A DNA stretch of 64,000 nucleotides from Spisula solida (Eukaryota > Mollusca > Bivalvia > Venerida > Mactridae). Location: the NCBI GenBank assembly GCA_947247005.1, contig OX365946.1, positions 12,780,453 through 12,844,452 of the forward strand. Reading direction: 5' to 3'. Shown here one piece after another: positions 42,601-53,800 of this stretch. The position numbers and the translations under genes are program-made. Under the pieces are notes generated by a model. The model was not told where the DNA came from. It searched no databases and saw nothing but the letters and a program-made list of their open reading frames with translations. The first letter of the stretch is position 1; each line of letters opens with the position of its first letter.

Positions 42601-42962
42601 ATCTCGAACGCTTTTATGGGGAAAGTAAATATCATAACCAGACCGGATGTAGACGTCACGTGATCTACTGCTGTCAAAACCAAAACGCTGTGTTCGGACG
42701 CTCGGATATTTTGCCAAAGATTAGCTGCAACTTTTCGTTGGTATTTGATTATTTTGTTTGTGTTAATTAATAGAGTACATGCTTTATTTTGAATTGTCTA
42801 AATGGTGCACAGTGTGTAATATTTTAAAACAAATGTCGCGACGTTAATCGACCTCCAAAAATTTCCGAAGACAACACAAGTTGTCAACAAAGCGTAATTT
42901 CTGCGCTTCAATCTGCGTCTTACAAAGTTGTGTTCGTGATTTGTCTAAACAGTCCACGTGAG
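42600..42962 (+). promoter_or_regulatory. Candidate CPT1 promoter and untranslated first exon
   Basis: This ~360 bp stretch has clearly more CpG dinucleotides than the surrounding AT-rich DNA (for example 'gacgtcacgtg', 'ttcggacgctcgg', 'gtcgcgacg'). It contains an ETS-like ACCGGATGT (42642-42650), a half-CRE ACGTCA (42653-42658) and a TCACGTGA E-box (42656-42663). It ends in a plausible splice donor, AG|GTATGC, at 42961-42968. The first coding exon of CPT1 starts with an acceptor just upstream of its ATG, so an untranslated upstream exon must exist; this is the best candidate seen. That assignment is inference, and the promoter could serve another transcript. Confidence 0.4.
42656..42663. 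promoter_or_regulatory. Palindromic E-box (TCACGTGA)
   Basis: The octamer TCACGTGA with a preceding G gives GTCACGTGAT, one base from the CLEAR/M-box consensus GTCACGTGAC bound by MiT/TFE and USF bHLH-zip factors. Binding is not shown by sequence alone. Confidence 0.4.
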
Positions 42963-43069
42963 GTATGCCTTCACTTAAATATAATAAAATGAACAATGTA
43001 TTAAAATCTTAAATAGCTGTTGACTTGTCATTCAAATTTATTTGTCTGACGGTTGACCTGCTGGGTATC

Positions 43070-44924
43070 CAGTCAAAACGCCCCCAGATGAAAACGCCCC
43101 CAAGTCAAAACCATCCAAAATGGTTGAAACGCCCCATCATGTAGTCAAAATGCCCCCAAAAGGTTAAAACGCCCCCAAAGTCCTTTTTACTATTAAATGT
43201 ATGCCACCCACCGCCACCAAATAAGTATACTTTTGAAAAAACACAATATAGCTCTAACTGTCATTTTACACACATATTCTCAAACAAACTCAATAAACAG
43301 TTAAACAACAACCATAAATTATAATAAGATTGTCTGGTTGCTATATTCATAAATGAACTGTATACGTAGAACATTTTATAATAGTAACAATCAATAAAAT
43401 AGCAAAATGTGACAATATTATTTATTGTATCAAACACAGTAAATTTGTTCGAAATTTGCAGGCTGTTTTATAATATAGTTTCAGGACTGCCTTTTCTCAG
43501 ACATTTCGCTGGTAAATACCAGCAATTTGGTTCGAGTACATGCAGCTTTATTGGCAATGGAATTCAATTTTACAAACCTGAATTTTTTCATGTAATATAC
43601 ATGAATAAACGGTTTATAACATATTTTTAATGAATAATTGTAAATTTATGTGGATGAGTCATAAATGAACAATAAAACTACCTTTGACAAAAAAATATGT
43701 AATACAGTTGGCCAAGTAAAATATATACACTGTACATCAAAATAACATAATTATAATGTACAATAAATAATCCCATATAATAAGTGTTACAATAACCAAT
43801 TCTTTTGTATCGGTTGTTGATTTATCAATTAACAGGAAGCAGGTGTCATAAAATGTAACACCTCCCATTGTTCTCTTATAATGTACTCGATCTGGTTCAC
43901 TTCATTTTCCATGCTTTTTAGACACAGATGATTTTAAATTTTGTTCTCTAGTGACGCATTTTTCTGCATTTCTTTTTTCATCTGCATTTCTACATGTACA
44001 TGTATATATGCATAATTGTATTTGATATGCATATTATGGATCATATTTGAAATTCTTGTCGATATTTGTTCAACATGAGTAAAATGTTTATGCTAATTAA
44101 TTGATCAAATTTAGAAACTATATATCTATAGACAGACTCTGTTTAAGTTGAGGAAATTGCAAAATTGTATTACATTTTTGCATAGACAAAGCTACAATCT
44201 CTCAATAGTGTTCAAGATATACTGAATTTGCCTACATCGTACGCTTAAATGCAATGTTTGCTAGAATCTCAGACAATTGCAGGACTTATCTAGACTATGG
44301 CAGGCCTGAACGAGAAGTTTTGTTTTGTTCGTATATATATCTTTACACATGTAATATAATCTTATTTCAGTTAATTCTTGCAATATCTGTATAGATAATT
44401 TACGCAGTTAGAATGTAAATTGCTTATCTCCCAATATCGAATTCATGTATTTTAGCTTTTTTTTCAAAAACAAACGATGAAAAAATGAATGCATTACAGT
44501 AGAAGTCAAATTTCAGCAATGATTTTATACAAGATAAATTAAAAAAGTCTTAAATAGGTTATTTTATTGTTTTACACTTCATCTTAATATATAGACCTAT
44601 GCAATTTCAACAATTTGAAAAAAAATCATAGACCTAGCTAGCTGTGTGATGTTTTCATGACAACATAGTTTGAGGATTATTCAAATGATTAAATAGAATA
44701 AAACATTAAAAAAATATAAAAACAACAAAATATGTTCTGTTTAATGTATAATTGATTCCTTAATTTTAGATAGAGAACAAATCTTATGTATATTTAACTT
44801 GATCAAATATTATTGGGGGCGTTATTTGGGGTGTTCTGACCAATTTCAATAATTCATGGGGGCATTATGACCATTTTGGCTCGTTCTGACTTGGGGGCGT
44901 TTTCACTTGGGGGCGTTTTGACTG
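43070..44924. mobile_element. 1.85-kb TIR element with iterated GGGGGCGTTTT ends
   Basis: The left end starts CAGTCAAAACGCCCCC (43070) and the right end closes with its inverse (to 44924). The terminal inverted repeat continues imperfectly for about 55 bp, through a second AAAACGCCCCC and 'aagtcaaaac'. At least five AAAACGCCCCC-type iterons are spaced through the left end and four or so in the right end. There is no recognisable transposase inside: the interior is AT-rich with only short frames. The right flank begins TA; the left flank has TC, so a TA target duplication is possible but not proven. Probably a non-autonomous DNA transposon in CPT1 intron 1. Confidence 0.8.
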
Positions 44925-45297
44925 TAAAGCACCTGCTGACTCAATGACTGGAACAAAAAATACTTAAACATTATAAATTAAACCAACTTGCCTTCAAGGT
45001 GGGTGTTGTTATTGTTTAATGGAGGTTAACAAAACACGGAAATCTCTGAACTCAAGGATTATGGAAATCTATTAAAATTAATAACAAACCACGAAACTTT
45101 CACAGAAATTAATATCAAAAAGATTCTAATCAAGGAACGCTGAACTTTCTCGGAAAATAATGCTAAATCACGGAACTTTCACGGATATCTATATACGTAG
45201 CAACCCCAGCTGATTTTCAAAGATGCCAATAGCTGTGTATTTTTCATACCAATTTAAAGATCACTCATAGAGATTTCTGGAACAGTTTTCCTTTTTC

Positions 45298-45479
45298 AGA
45301 TATCTCAACAAACAAAAAAGTTATGTCACTTTAAAGTCGGAATAAATCGTCCAAAATCTGGAAAAAAGTCTCTATGTAATTACGCGTTAAACGCGTCGAG
45401 TCGACGGAACCGAAACAAAATTCTTTAACGACTCATTGGTGGTAAAATTGACATAACTTTTTTGTTTGTTGAGATATCT
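45298..45479. repeat. Perfect 31-bp inverted repeat (foldback)
   Basis: 45298-45328 and 45449-45479 are perfect inverted copies of a 31-bp sequence starting AGATATCTCAACAAAC. The loop is about 120 bp. Weaker inverted similarity continues outward for about 30 bp, suggesting a MITE core with longer, decayed arms. No coding potential. Confidence 0.85.
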
Positions 45480-47395
45480 TCATCAAATAAAATTTGGAAT
45501 AGTTGCAGAGCAGAATATGCTCCATATAGTAGTGGTAATTAACTGGTATAAACTAAACTACAAGTGAAACTACACAGTACAATAGCAAGTCAGGTTGATG
45601 ATATTTATTTTACAATGGCGAAAGATGTAAAAAAATAGAAGTAATATGGAAGTTGATCTTCCTGAACAAGAGGAACCCGTATCAAGAAATCGTCATATTC
45701 CTTTAACCATTGTATATATACTCTTTAACTCAAAATGCCTATAGATTCAGTCAACTCTTGTTATCTCGAACTCGCTTACAGATCAAATTTTTCGTTATGT
45801 CAAAGTTTTTTTCAAGGCCCGACTTTTCTCCTTCTTTGTCTATGTATAGATATGAAATCTCGAGATATGTCCGTTTGAATTCGGCTTGAATTTTTCGTTA
45901 TCTCGAGTTATTTTTTGGTCCCAATTAATTAATTTTCACTTTAAATCTATTGTTCATCTCGAAGTCAGGTCAAAGTCTGGTCGTATCCGACTAACGTTGA
46001 TATTTTTCGCACCTCGCCAGTATGAAATCCTCGATTTACCTGTAATTTTTTGTGCCTTCCATTGTTGAACAATCATTTGCTTGCAACAATTTGCGCGAGC
46101 ATGTCTTGAAGATTTGAGTTGCATCCAAACATCAATAAACATGTGATCTCGAAAACAATTGTTTGTAAAAAAATAAGTCAATAATAGGAAAAAGAGTAAA
46201 ATCTATACAAGTACATTTCTATGAATATGTAATTCTTATGACAAACAAACAAATGTAACAATATGGTGGCAAAACTAGAAAACTTGCAATTTTGATGCTG
46301 AAAAGTATATCATTAAAAGTGTATATATATGCACAAGATTGAACAAAAATAAATATTTAAAATGCATTTAATTTTTATTTGTACACAAAGGCTAGTGTTA
46401 CAGTATCTCCGGCGAACTATACAGAGAGGGGAAAGTGGGCCTAATATCTCCATATATATATTTTAGTGGTGGAAAAACACTGGATTGCAATGATTTGAGT
46501 GATTATGGTTTATATGGTGGGAAATCATGTGCTAGAGGCAGTGTAATCACAAAAAACAACAGATGATTTTTCTTGCCAATGTTTTGAAATACAGATTCCT
46601 GGATTATTTAACTAATTGTATGAGCTGTGCATTGTAAAATTTATGTCTGGTGTGTTGAGATGACATTGCTTTAAAAATGCTTCTGTAAAACCAAACAATT
46701 TATTTAACATTTCATTGTTCATACTCAATTTGTCCATTGTCCCCAAATGTTTGTGATCTTCATCAAATTAACACTGAAAAACAGAGAACAGGTATGCTCC
46801 ATTAATTTTTTTACTGAATTGATTCAATTCACTTGACTTCTAATTATTGCTGACTCTGCTACATGTTTACATGGAACTGAATCAAAAGTGAAAGTTCACT
46901 CTCTCATTATCCTAACTGGACAGTATTTTTGGTTGCCTGCGGATAAAATCTAGGACATAAATACAGTCTTTACTTACTTAGTTACTTACCTTGTAACCTG
47001 TATACTGTTCCATAATTGTAAATCAATTAAAATGGTAAATTATTATCACATTGTACACAAACAATGAAATGGAGCAGTCTAAGACTTTTCCCTAGCGGCG
47101 TAAGGTTAATTACGTTTAAGTACACATTTTATGAAATTCAAATACATGTACAAAGTTAAAAGAGTAGGTTTATAAATTCAGGGTTTCTAGTTGAAATCAA
47201 TGGTCCAATTTGACATACATTGTACCAGTACTTTAGTTATAATAACTTACTAATTAGGTTTTCATCATTAAATAGAAATCAGTAACAGTGATTTAATCAC
47301 TTAATTCATATTCTTAGGTTGAACCTTCATATATTCCAAACAATCAGAAACAAGAAATTCTAAACGCCAAGGAGAAGTTCTTTCAAGATCTTTGG
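45480..47395. other. Intronic AT-rich sequence, no gene seen
   Basis: No exon, RNA gene or clear element recognised. Around 45755-45980 there are several 'ttatctcgaa'-like words ('gttatctcgaac', 'cgttatctcgag', 'catctcgaag'), probably a decayed dispersed repeat. The paired 60- and 75-codon frames on opposite strands near 45886-46181 are taken as chance. Confidence 0.45.
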
Positions 47396-47400
47396 TATAA

Positions 47401-47821
47401 CAGGGCTTTTTTTCGCTGAATTGTGAAGAGGCCCAAGCCCTTTTGTTTTGTGAAAATTTAGCGCGAAAATTCTCAAAATTGTGAAAAAGTAGGCGCGGAA
47501 ACTTTTCAAATTGTGAAAAACTTAACGCGATAAATCATCAAATTATAATACAAAATTTTTCAGTTGTTAGTTCATTTTTTGTCAACTTTCCCAAACATGC
47601 ATGTATCTATGATATAATACTTTATATCAAGTCCTGTACAGGAATATATGACTGTTATCTGTGATTTGTTTGTTTGGTTCTTTGTGAATGTGATTTTACA
47701 AAAACCATGATGCAAATTCTAATTGTGAATAAAGGGGCCTTTTAGGTTTGTGAAAGGGGCCTATAGCAAATTGTGAAGGGGCCTAATATAGGCCCCTCGT
47801 ATATATTGAAAAAAAGCCCTG
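47401..47821. mobile_element. 421-bp TIR element, CAGGGCTTTTTTTC ends
   Basis: Both ends carry a perfect 14-bp inverted repeat CAGGGCTTTTTTTC (left from 47401, right to 47821). It is flanked by TATAA on both sides (47396-47400 and 47822-47826), a 5-bp target-site duplication. The interior has several GGGGCC-type words and no coding capacity. A non-autonomous DNA transposon; the superfamily is uncertain. Confidence 0.85.
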
Positions 47822-48127
47822 TATAAAAATTATCAATTACTTTAAATGTCAAAATGAGGTGTGCATGACCTACATATTTACCCTGAAGACATCTGTACTA
47901 ATCTGAAGTTATCAGTTTATCTTATCTGTGTGCAGTGTTTGATATATGGTATGTCTTTGTCTTCTGTAACAATCGAATCATGTGACTTAAATACATTAAT
48001 TACACTTATAATGTTAGATATTGTTTTACTGCATGTTCATCAAATTAATCTGCTAACTTTATTAAAGACAAGGAGTAAACTTAAAATTGTAAGTAATTAT
48101 TGATTATTGTATTTTCACCATTTATAC

Positions 48128-49525
48128 AGGGGTTCCATTTAACTCGGTAGTAGGGGTTTGACCCTTTATTTCCAAAAAGCCACATTTTGACCCTCAAACT
48201 ATTGGTTTGATTAGAGTCATTTTCTCTTAGAATCATAGGTATTTTGTCTATAAAATGGTACAATTTATTCAAAAGTATCAAAATATATCACCCTTCAGAC
48301 TCAGAAGCTTGTGGAATGTACATATACACCTGCATTCCCATTGAGGTGGCAAACACTGTCCAAAACATTCTTTGGAATGATGCATGCAGATTTAACAATG
48401 GCCTTCACTTATGTTATTGAACTTTTGCATTGGATTTAAGTAGTTGGCAGCCTAGTATGAATTTAATCATAATATAAGGAAGACAGTCAGCTTAAAGAAA
48501 CAACTGTTGAGTTCATTGACTCTTTGCCAAAATACCTTTGATAAAACCAGTATGTATACATATTATACCTTGAATACAGAGTTCACAAATTATAATGTTG
48601 ATTCTCTACCTTGATGACACACAAAATGAGTTCTGAAAAGTCATTGAAAGATATCCATGCATGCCTTGTACATGGGATTTCCCAGCTTAACATCCACCTA
48701 ATAGCTGTGCCACCCCCCCCCCCCCCCTCTCCAAATTTTTCTGGATACGGGCCCTTATAAATTGCCGCATTGTCTGTGTTGTCAATCAGGTATCAATGTA
48801 TGCTGAGTCGTACATTTGAAGCTTGGAGAAATTGACATGATCCTGACCTTTTAGTTTGCATGAATATATATTACAAGGTATTTGCATTAAATATATAACT
48901 TGCCACAAGCAAATTGTGCAATATTGGACCTTTAGATGTGTGTTGGTATAACACCTCGAGCATCTTTGTGATACTTCCCGCTTAAATGCAAATATGCCAT
49001 CGGGGTTATAATAAAGACACTATATTTAAATAATGCTAATAGAAGTTCGAGAGTCCTGTCAAATTCTCTGTGCTACTAGTATAACAGTCTAGCAGTTTGT
49101 ATTTATTGAACAGGATAATTTATTACTTTGATGAGATCATTGTAGTGCTATATTTCTTTCTACTTCAACCAAATCTCATCAACTTTTGTTGGAGCTTTTT
49201 ATATTCATCACAATTAAATATTGATTGTGTAGTAATTTTTATTCTAAAATGCTAGTTGTCAATCAAGTACTACATGTAGTTAGTGTAAACATTGCGAATT
49301 ATAGCACATGACCCAGTGTTTTCACTCCTGAAGGAGTTCCACGTAATAGGTTCTTATTCTGAAGGGTCTTTTTGATACTTTTTGACAAAAAAATCCATTT
49401 TTAGGCAAAATACCCATGATTTTTAGAGAAAATGACCCTTCAAACCAAAATGTTGAGGGTCAAAATCTGGCTTTTTGGGAATGTCAAGGGTCAAAACCCC
49501 TGCTCTCGAATCAAATGGAACCCCT
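48128..49525. mobile_element. 1.4-kb foldback element with ~170-bp inverted arms
   Basis: The left arm (48128 to about 48300) and right arm (about 49350 to 49525) are inverted copies of one another over roughly 170 bp at moderate identity. They begin AGGGGTTCCATTT at each end and run through 'aaaaagccacattttgaccctc' and 'gtcattttctct'. The interior has no recognisable coding region and includes a poly-C run. The sequences just outside can be read as TA on both sides, compatible with a TA duplication but with a 2-bp ambiguity. Confidence 0.8.
48713..48727 (+). repeat. 15-base poly-C run
   Basis: Uninterrupted C run, interior to the 1.4-kb foldback element; a likely length-variable site. Confidence 0.9.
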
Positions 49526-49529
49526 CAGT

Positions 49530-50425
49530 ACCCTGTTTACTTGTCAAAAACCTTCAAACAACCTTCCACAAATACTAAGGCAGAGCGATCTCTGGTCTGG
49601 GGAAATGTCAAATTTATCTGTAAAGCATAACAAATTATTGAGAGTTCACTCTAGGTTAATTTGTACTGAAGATTGATGGCTCTATTTTAATCTTCAAATG
49701 ATTAAAAAATGTATTACCAGTACAGTGAGTACTGTATCAAGTATTTGGTATAAATCACTTTTTTAATTTCACAAAGTTCACATTTTGACCTTCACAGTCT
49801 TGCCTACATGTAGCTGTTACATATTGATGTAAGTTGTCATTTACTTCATACACATGTATACATGACCGTTGACGTAACGTATGTGATGTTCCCATATAAT
49901 AATTCACTACTAAGTTGTATCATTTAGACATAAACAAAAAAAGCATTAGCAATGCAATTTCCAATTTATTTAAATGTTTACCTGTCCAATTATGGTTATA
50001 TTTTGTAACACTCTCAACAGATTCAAGTAGGTCTTTAAAACGTCCACTTAACCACTTGTATCTTACGTAAGACAATTGATAGGAGAGCTCATGTTAATGA
50101 TAATCCTGTGTACCGGTAGGTTTCCTGCTGGTTAGTAAATCTTCATGTCACTGTGGCCCAACAGGGAGAGTTCTCCAGGAATTGTTTGTGAAACCTGGAC
50201 CCATGATTATAATACTACTTAATGCTCGTCTCAATTACATGCTCAAACTTGAAATGATTTTAACCGTCAAACGTCTTGTGATTTACTGAAACTTTAATAT
50301 TAGGTGGATAGCTTTATAGAAAGCAGTTTGGTATTTCCTGATAAAGTAAAGATTATTTAATTGTTGTCTTGTAAATGAGTCAGTCAAGTTTCATGCTCAA
50401 AATACCTAGAATATAATCACTGGGC
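49530..50425. other. Intronic sequence, no feature seen
   Basis: AT-rich, no exon-like frame or clear repeat recognised. Confidence 0.45.
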
Positions 50426-50429
50426 CAGT

Positions 50430-50583
50430 AGGGTGGTATTCAATTTTGAACTTATTTTTACTTGACTTAAGGATAAGGACAGCCAATCAGATCACACCAT
50501 ATTAAACTCTTGGTCAGTAACAGGCGATATGATTGGCTATCCTTATTTTCCAATAAAATAAGATCAATAAAGAATACCACCCT
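50430..50583. mobile_element. Short palindromic MITE (about 154 bp)
   Basis: The left half (AGGGTGGTATTC ... AGGATAAGGACAGCCAATCA) is repeated in inverted form in the right half (... GATTGGCTATCCTTAT ... GAATACCACCCT). The arms are about 60 bp and imperfect, forming a near snap-back element. It lies about 100 bp upstream of the CPT1 start codon. Confidence 0.75.
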
Positions 50584-50661
50584 GATCTAATCATACTAAT
50601 AAAATAAATTATAGTACTTAAGTGTATGTGTATGTATACATGCAATCATATATATTTTCAG

Positions 50662-50833
50662 TGTGTGTGTATAAGACAGTGTTAGTCAGAAGATGGCAGA
50701 GGCCCATTCTGCCGTAGCCTTCTCATTTACTGTAACACATGAAGGGGTCGATGTCAATCTTAACCATGATGTGCTGAAAGCTGTGTGGAAGAGTGGAATA
50801 CACTCATGGAAGAAACGTATAGGACGATCCAAG
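50662..50833 (+). CDS. CPT1: CPT1 first coding exon (5' UTR 50662-50692, codons 1-47)
   Basis: Acceptor TATATTTTCAG ends at 50661, followed by 31 untranslated bases and the ATG at 50693. It encodes residues 1-47 and ends ...HSWKKRIGRSK with donor AAG|GTAACA (50834). Glu3 and His5, known in mammalian CPT1A to govern malonyl-CoA sensitivity, are conserved, as are Val19 and Leu23. Residue 24 is Asn where the mammalian liver enzyme has Ser. Confidence 0.92.
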
Positions 50834-53800
50834 GTAACACGTCCTTTCTTTGTAAGAATTTGAGAAATCAATTTCTGTAGTGGCAGGTTGCCACCACTAA
50901 GACGAGAGAAAAACACTATTTGATTCTGATGAGAAACTTGTTGTTGACAGTATAACAATATGCATTGATATCAATGCCAGGGCTATCACTTTAGGCTCTG
51001 AATTGCTAGGTCACTTCAATATTCTTGTACTAGAATTCACCATTTTGTTGCCAAATTACAAATTGTTCTAAGAAGTTATTTTAATATTGACCCTTCAGTG
51101 TCAATTTGGAAATTTAGTTTTTCAAACAAAATCCCTGAGACAAACCTTGTTTGATTTCTTATCTCCGAAGGTAAACATGTGTTACCTTGCAGAGCTACAG
51201 ATAAGCTGCGTATTGGGGTAATTACCCAATTAATTTTCATAAAAAGCCTATAGATTTTGAGAGGAGGGAGTAAGAAAAAGCAAAGACAATCTGAAATACT
51301 CAAATAGAAAATGATTTTTCAGTGAAAAATAGTACATAAAAGATCATTTTCCCTATGAGTCTTATTAAATACCCAATTAAAATTTGTCAAAACTCAATCC
51401 AAATTGAAAGTAGGGGGTAAAATACCCAATGGACCAAAACCTTATCTGTAGCTCTGCCTCGTTTTTCTGTCTGTTAAAATGTCAAGTCTGTATCAATGCT
51501 TATACTATAAACAAGTCGTTACATGAATATCTGTCCCAATAGATGATAATTGAGATACTTATTCGATAATCAATAATAATCGAAATTTGCAGTTTCTTTG
51601 AACTGATTGTCACAGTTTTGTACAATACCATTATGTCTTGTTCTCTTTGTAACAACCATAGGTTCACCTGTCCTTGGGATTCTTGCTTGATTGTACTCGT
51701 ATGACAGTCTACAGATAAAAACTTTACACGATAATTTAGATTGTTTAAATATTTACTATAGTTATGATAAACAGTATCATTGACTGATTAAAGCTAGTGT
51801 CATGTCAAAGTTAATGTCACCTGTTGTTCATTCAATAAAACTGGCTACTTCATATTATATACAAAATATGATATGTACTTGGACTTTGAAACATAAATTT
51901 TTTTGATATAATTTGAAACAATACCAAGTCATGAGGATTCAACCTTTTCACAACATAAATGCTTGAATTCAGGGGTGTCAATTTTCCGGATTTATCTATC
52001 CTTGAAGAGCTATTCTTTCTGACCAAAATAAAAGTTATTTGATGAAAATATCTCAAGAAATGGCAAGGTTATGGTCAATTATAACTGCTCTGAAGGATTT
52101 TCTCCAATAAAAAGTTTGAAAAACTGAGTTATAACGGTTGACAGCCTCTAGTTTGTCAAAGCTGGTCAGCCGCATATGATTTTCAGGATTTTTAATTTGG
52201 CTCTGTTGACACCCCTGTGAATTATATAATTTAATAAGTTTTCTCTGGAGATATTTGTGAATTTGTGTACCATCCCAGAAATGTAATGGTTTAAATATAT
52301 CATAAGTTCTTCAACATAATTCATTAACATACATGAAGTCAGCAACTTCACATATTAACACAGGCTGTTACCACATGTTGTCAGTTTATAAGTTAATAAA
52401 CTATTTATAATAATAAACTGATGCAATGACCTTCCTGTGCTGCAAACATAAACAAATTCAATTATAGCCTGAAGGCTTGCACCTGTTTGGCCTACATGTA
52501 ATTATATTTTGTTATGTAATATAGTCTAGTGCATATTTCTTTGTTGATCGAGGTTGTATTCCCTTTGTTGACATTATAGTACCTGTTGAGACATGGCTGG
52601 ATACTTCCATTAAGTCATAAACTAGGACAATGTTTAGTTACACCTCTTTTTGCTGTTTGTTTACTTTTATGACAGTTTACAAGTAAATTCGTTATGACTC
52701 ATTTCATGTAAAAATATGACAATTTTACGTAATTGTTAACAATTAAGAAAAGTCTAATTGAGAAGGGGCCTGAGCAAGCGTATTCTTTATGATTAAAAGC
52801 GGCATTTAACTAGTACATATCAGTGTTTTGATGAAAATAAATATATCATCCACCCATCCATTATAAACAATGTATATATACTATATACCAAATTAATAAT
52901 ATTTAAAGTTTTATAGTTTACCATTTGGCTGTAGGCAATGTCTTAGACAATACAGAAATAGTTGGTAGCAAGGCATATAGGTCTGATTTATGTTTGCTTT
53001 ATATGTAAAGTTGAACAATTTATCCATTTACACCATTATGATGGTACATTTAATGACTGATACATAATAATTTATATAAGATTTTCAGTGATGTTATGGT
53101 TAAAGTCCTATTATTTCTGGATCACCCCTTGGTCATGTACTCGCACTCTCTTAATCTCAGAATAATCAAAACTTAACAGTTCAGTCATAACTAAATGCTC
53201 ATAAATGACCTTGTGATGGCAAATGTAAATATCTAGAATACAGTTGACCCAATGACTAATATAATGATCAGGTTTATTGTCTGACCAGATTAAACTGAGA
53301 CTCTGATCAAAGTCCGTATACGCCCGGGTGTACTCGGCTGTTTTCGATTAGTATGTTTATTTACTACATGTGCAGTTATCTCTGCATTCATAACAAAATT
53401 CAAAAGAAAAACCAAGCAGGAATAGTAGCGCAGTGGAAACGTTTGTGCCTTTAACGCCAGTGGTCGCAGGTTCAAAACTTACTGTAACCTTTTGACATTA
53501 ATGTTTTTACTTCAACATTCTATCCTTGAATCAAGGGGTTTATGTTTAAAACTTTTTCCCGTACAGTCTTATATAATTTGGTCTTTAATTTCGGTTTTTG
53601 TGATATTTCCAATTGCATATTTCTTTATTTCAAGTACATGAACAATGTTTCAACGATTTTGCTATTATAGATTTAATGTATGCCTGAATTGTGTAATGGA
53701 GATGTGAACATAGGGATGATTATAATTAATTCATGAATTATAGCATACTTGCATATAAAGAAAAAAAAGTGAAATAAAAAATATTGAGTTTGAATCGAAC

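Noticed and set aside
50686..50958. 90-codon minus-strand frame over the first CPT1 exon
   Set aside because: Antisense shadow of the CPT1 exon on the plus strand.
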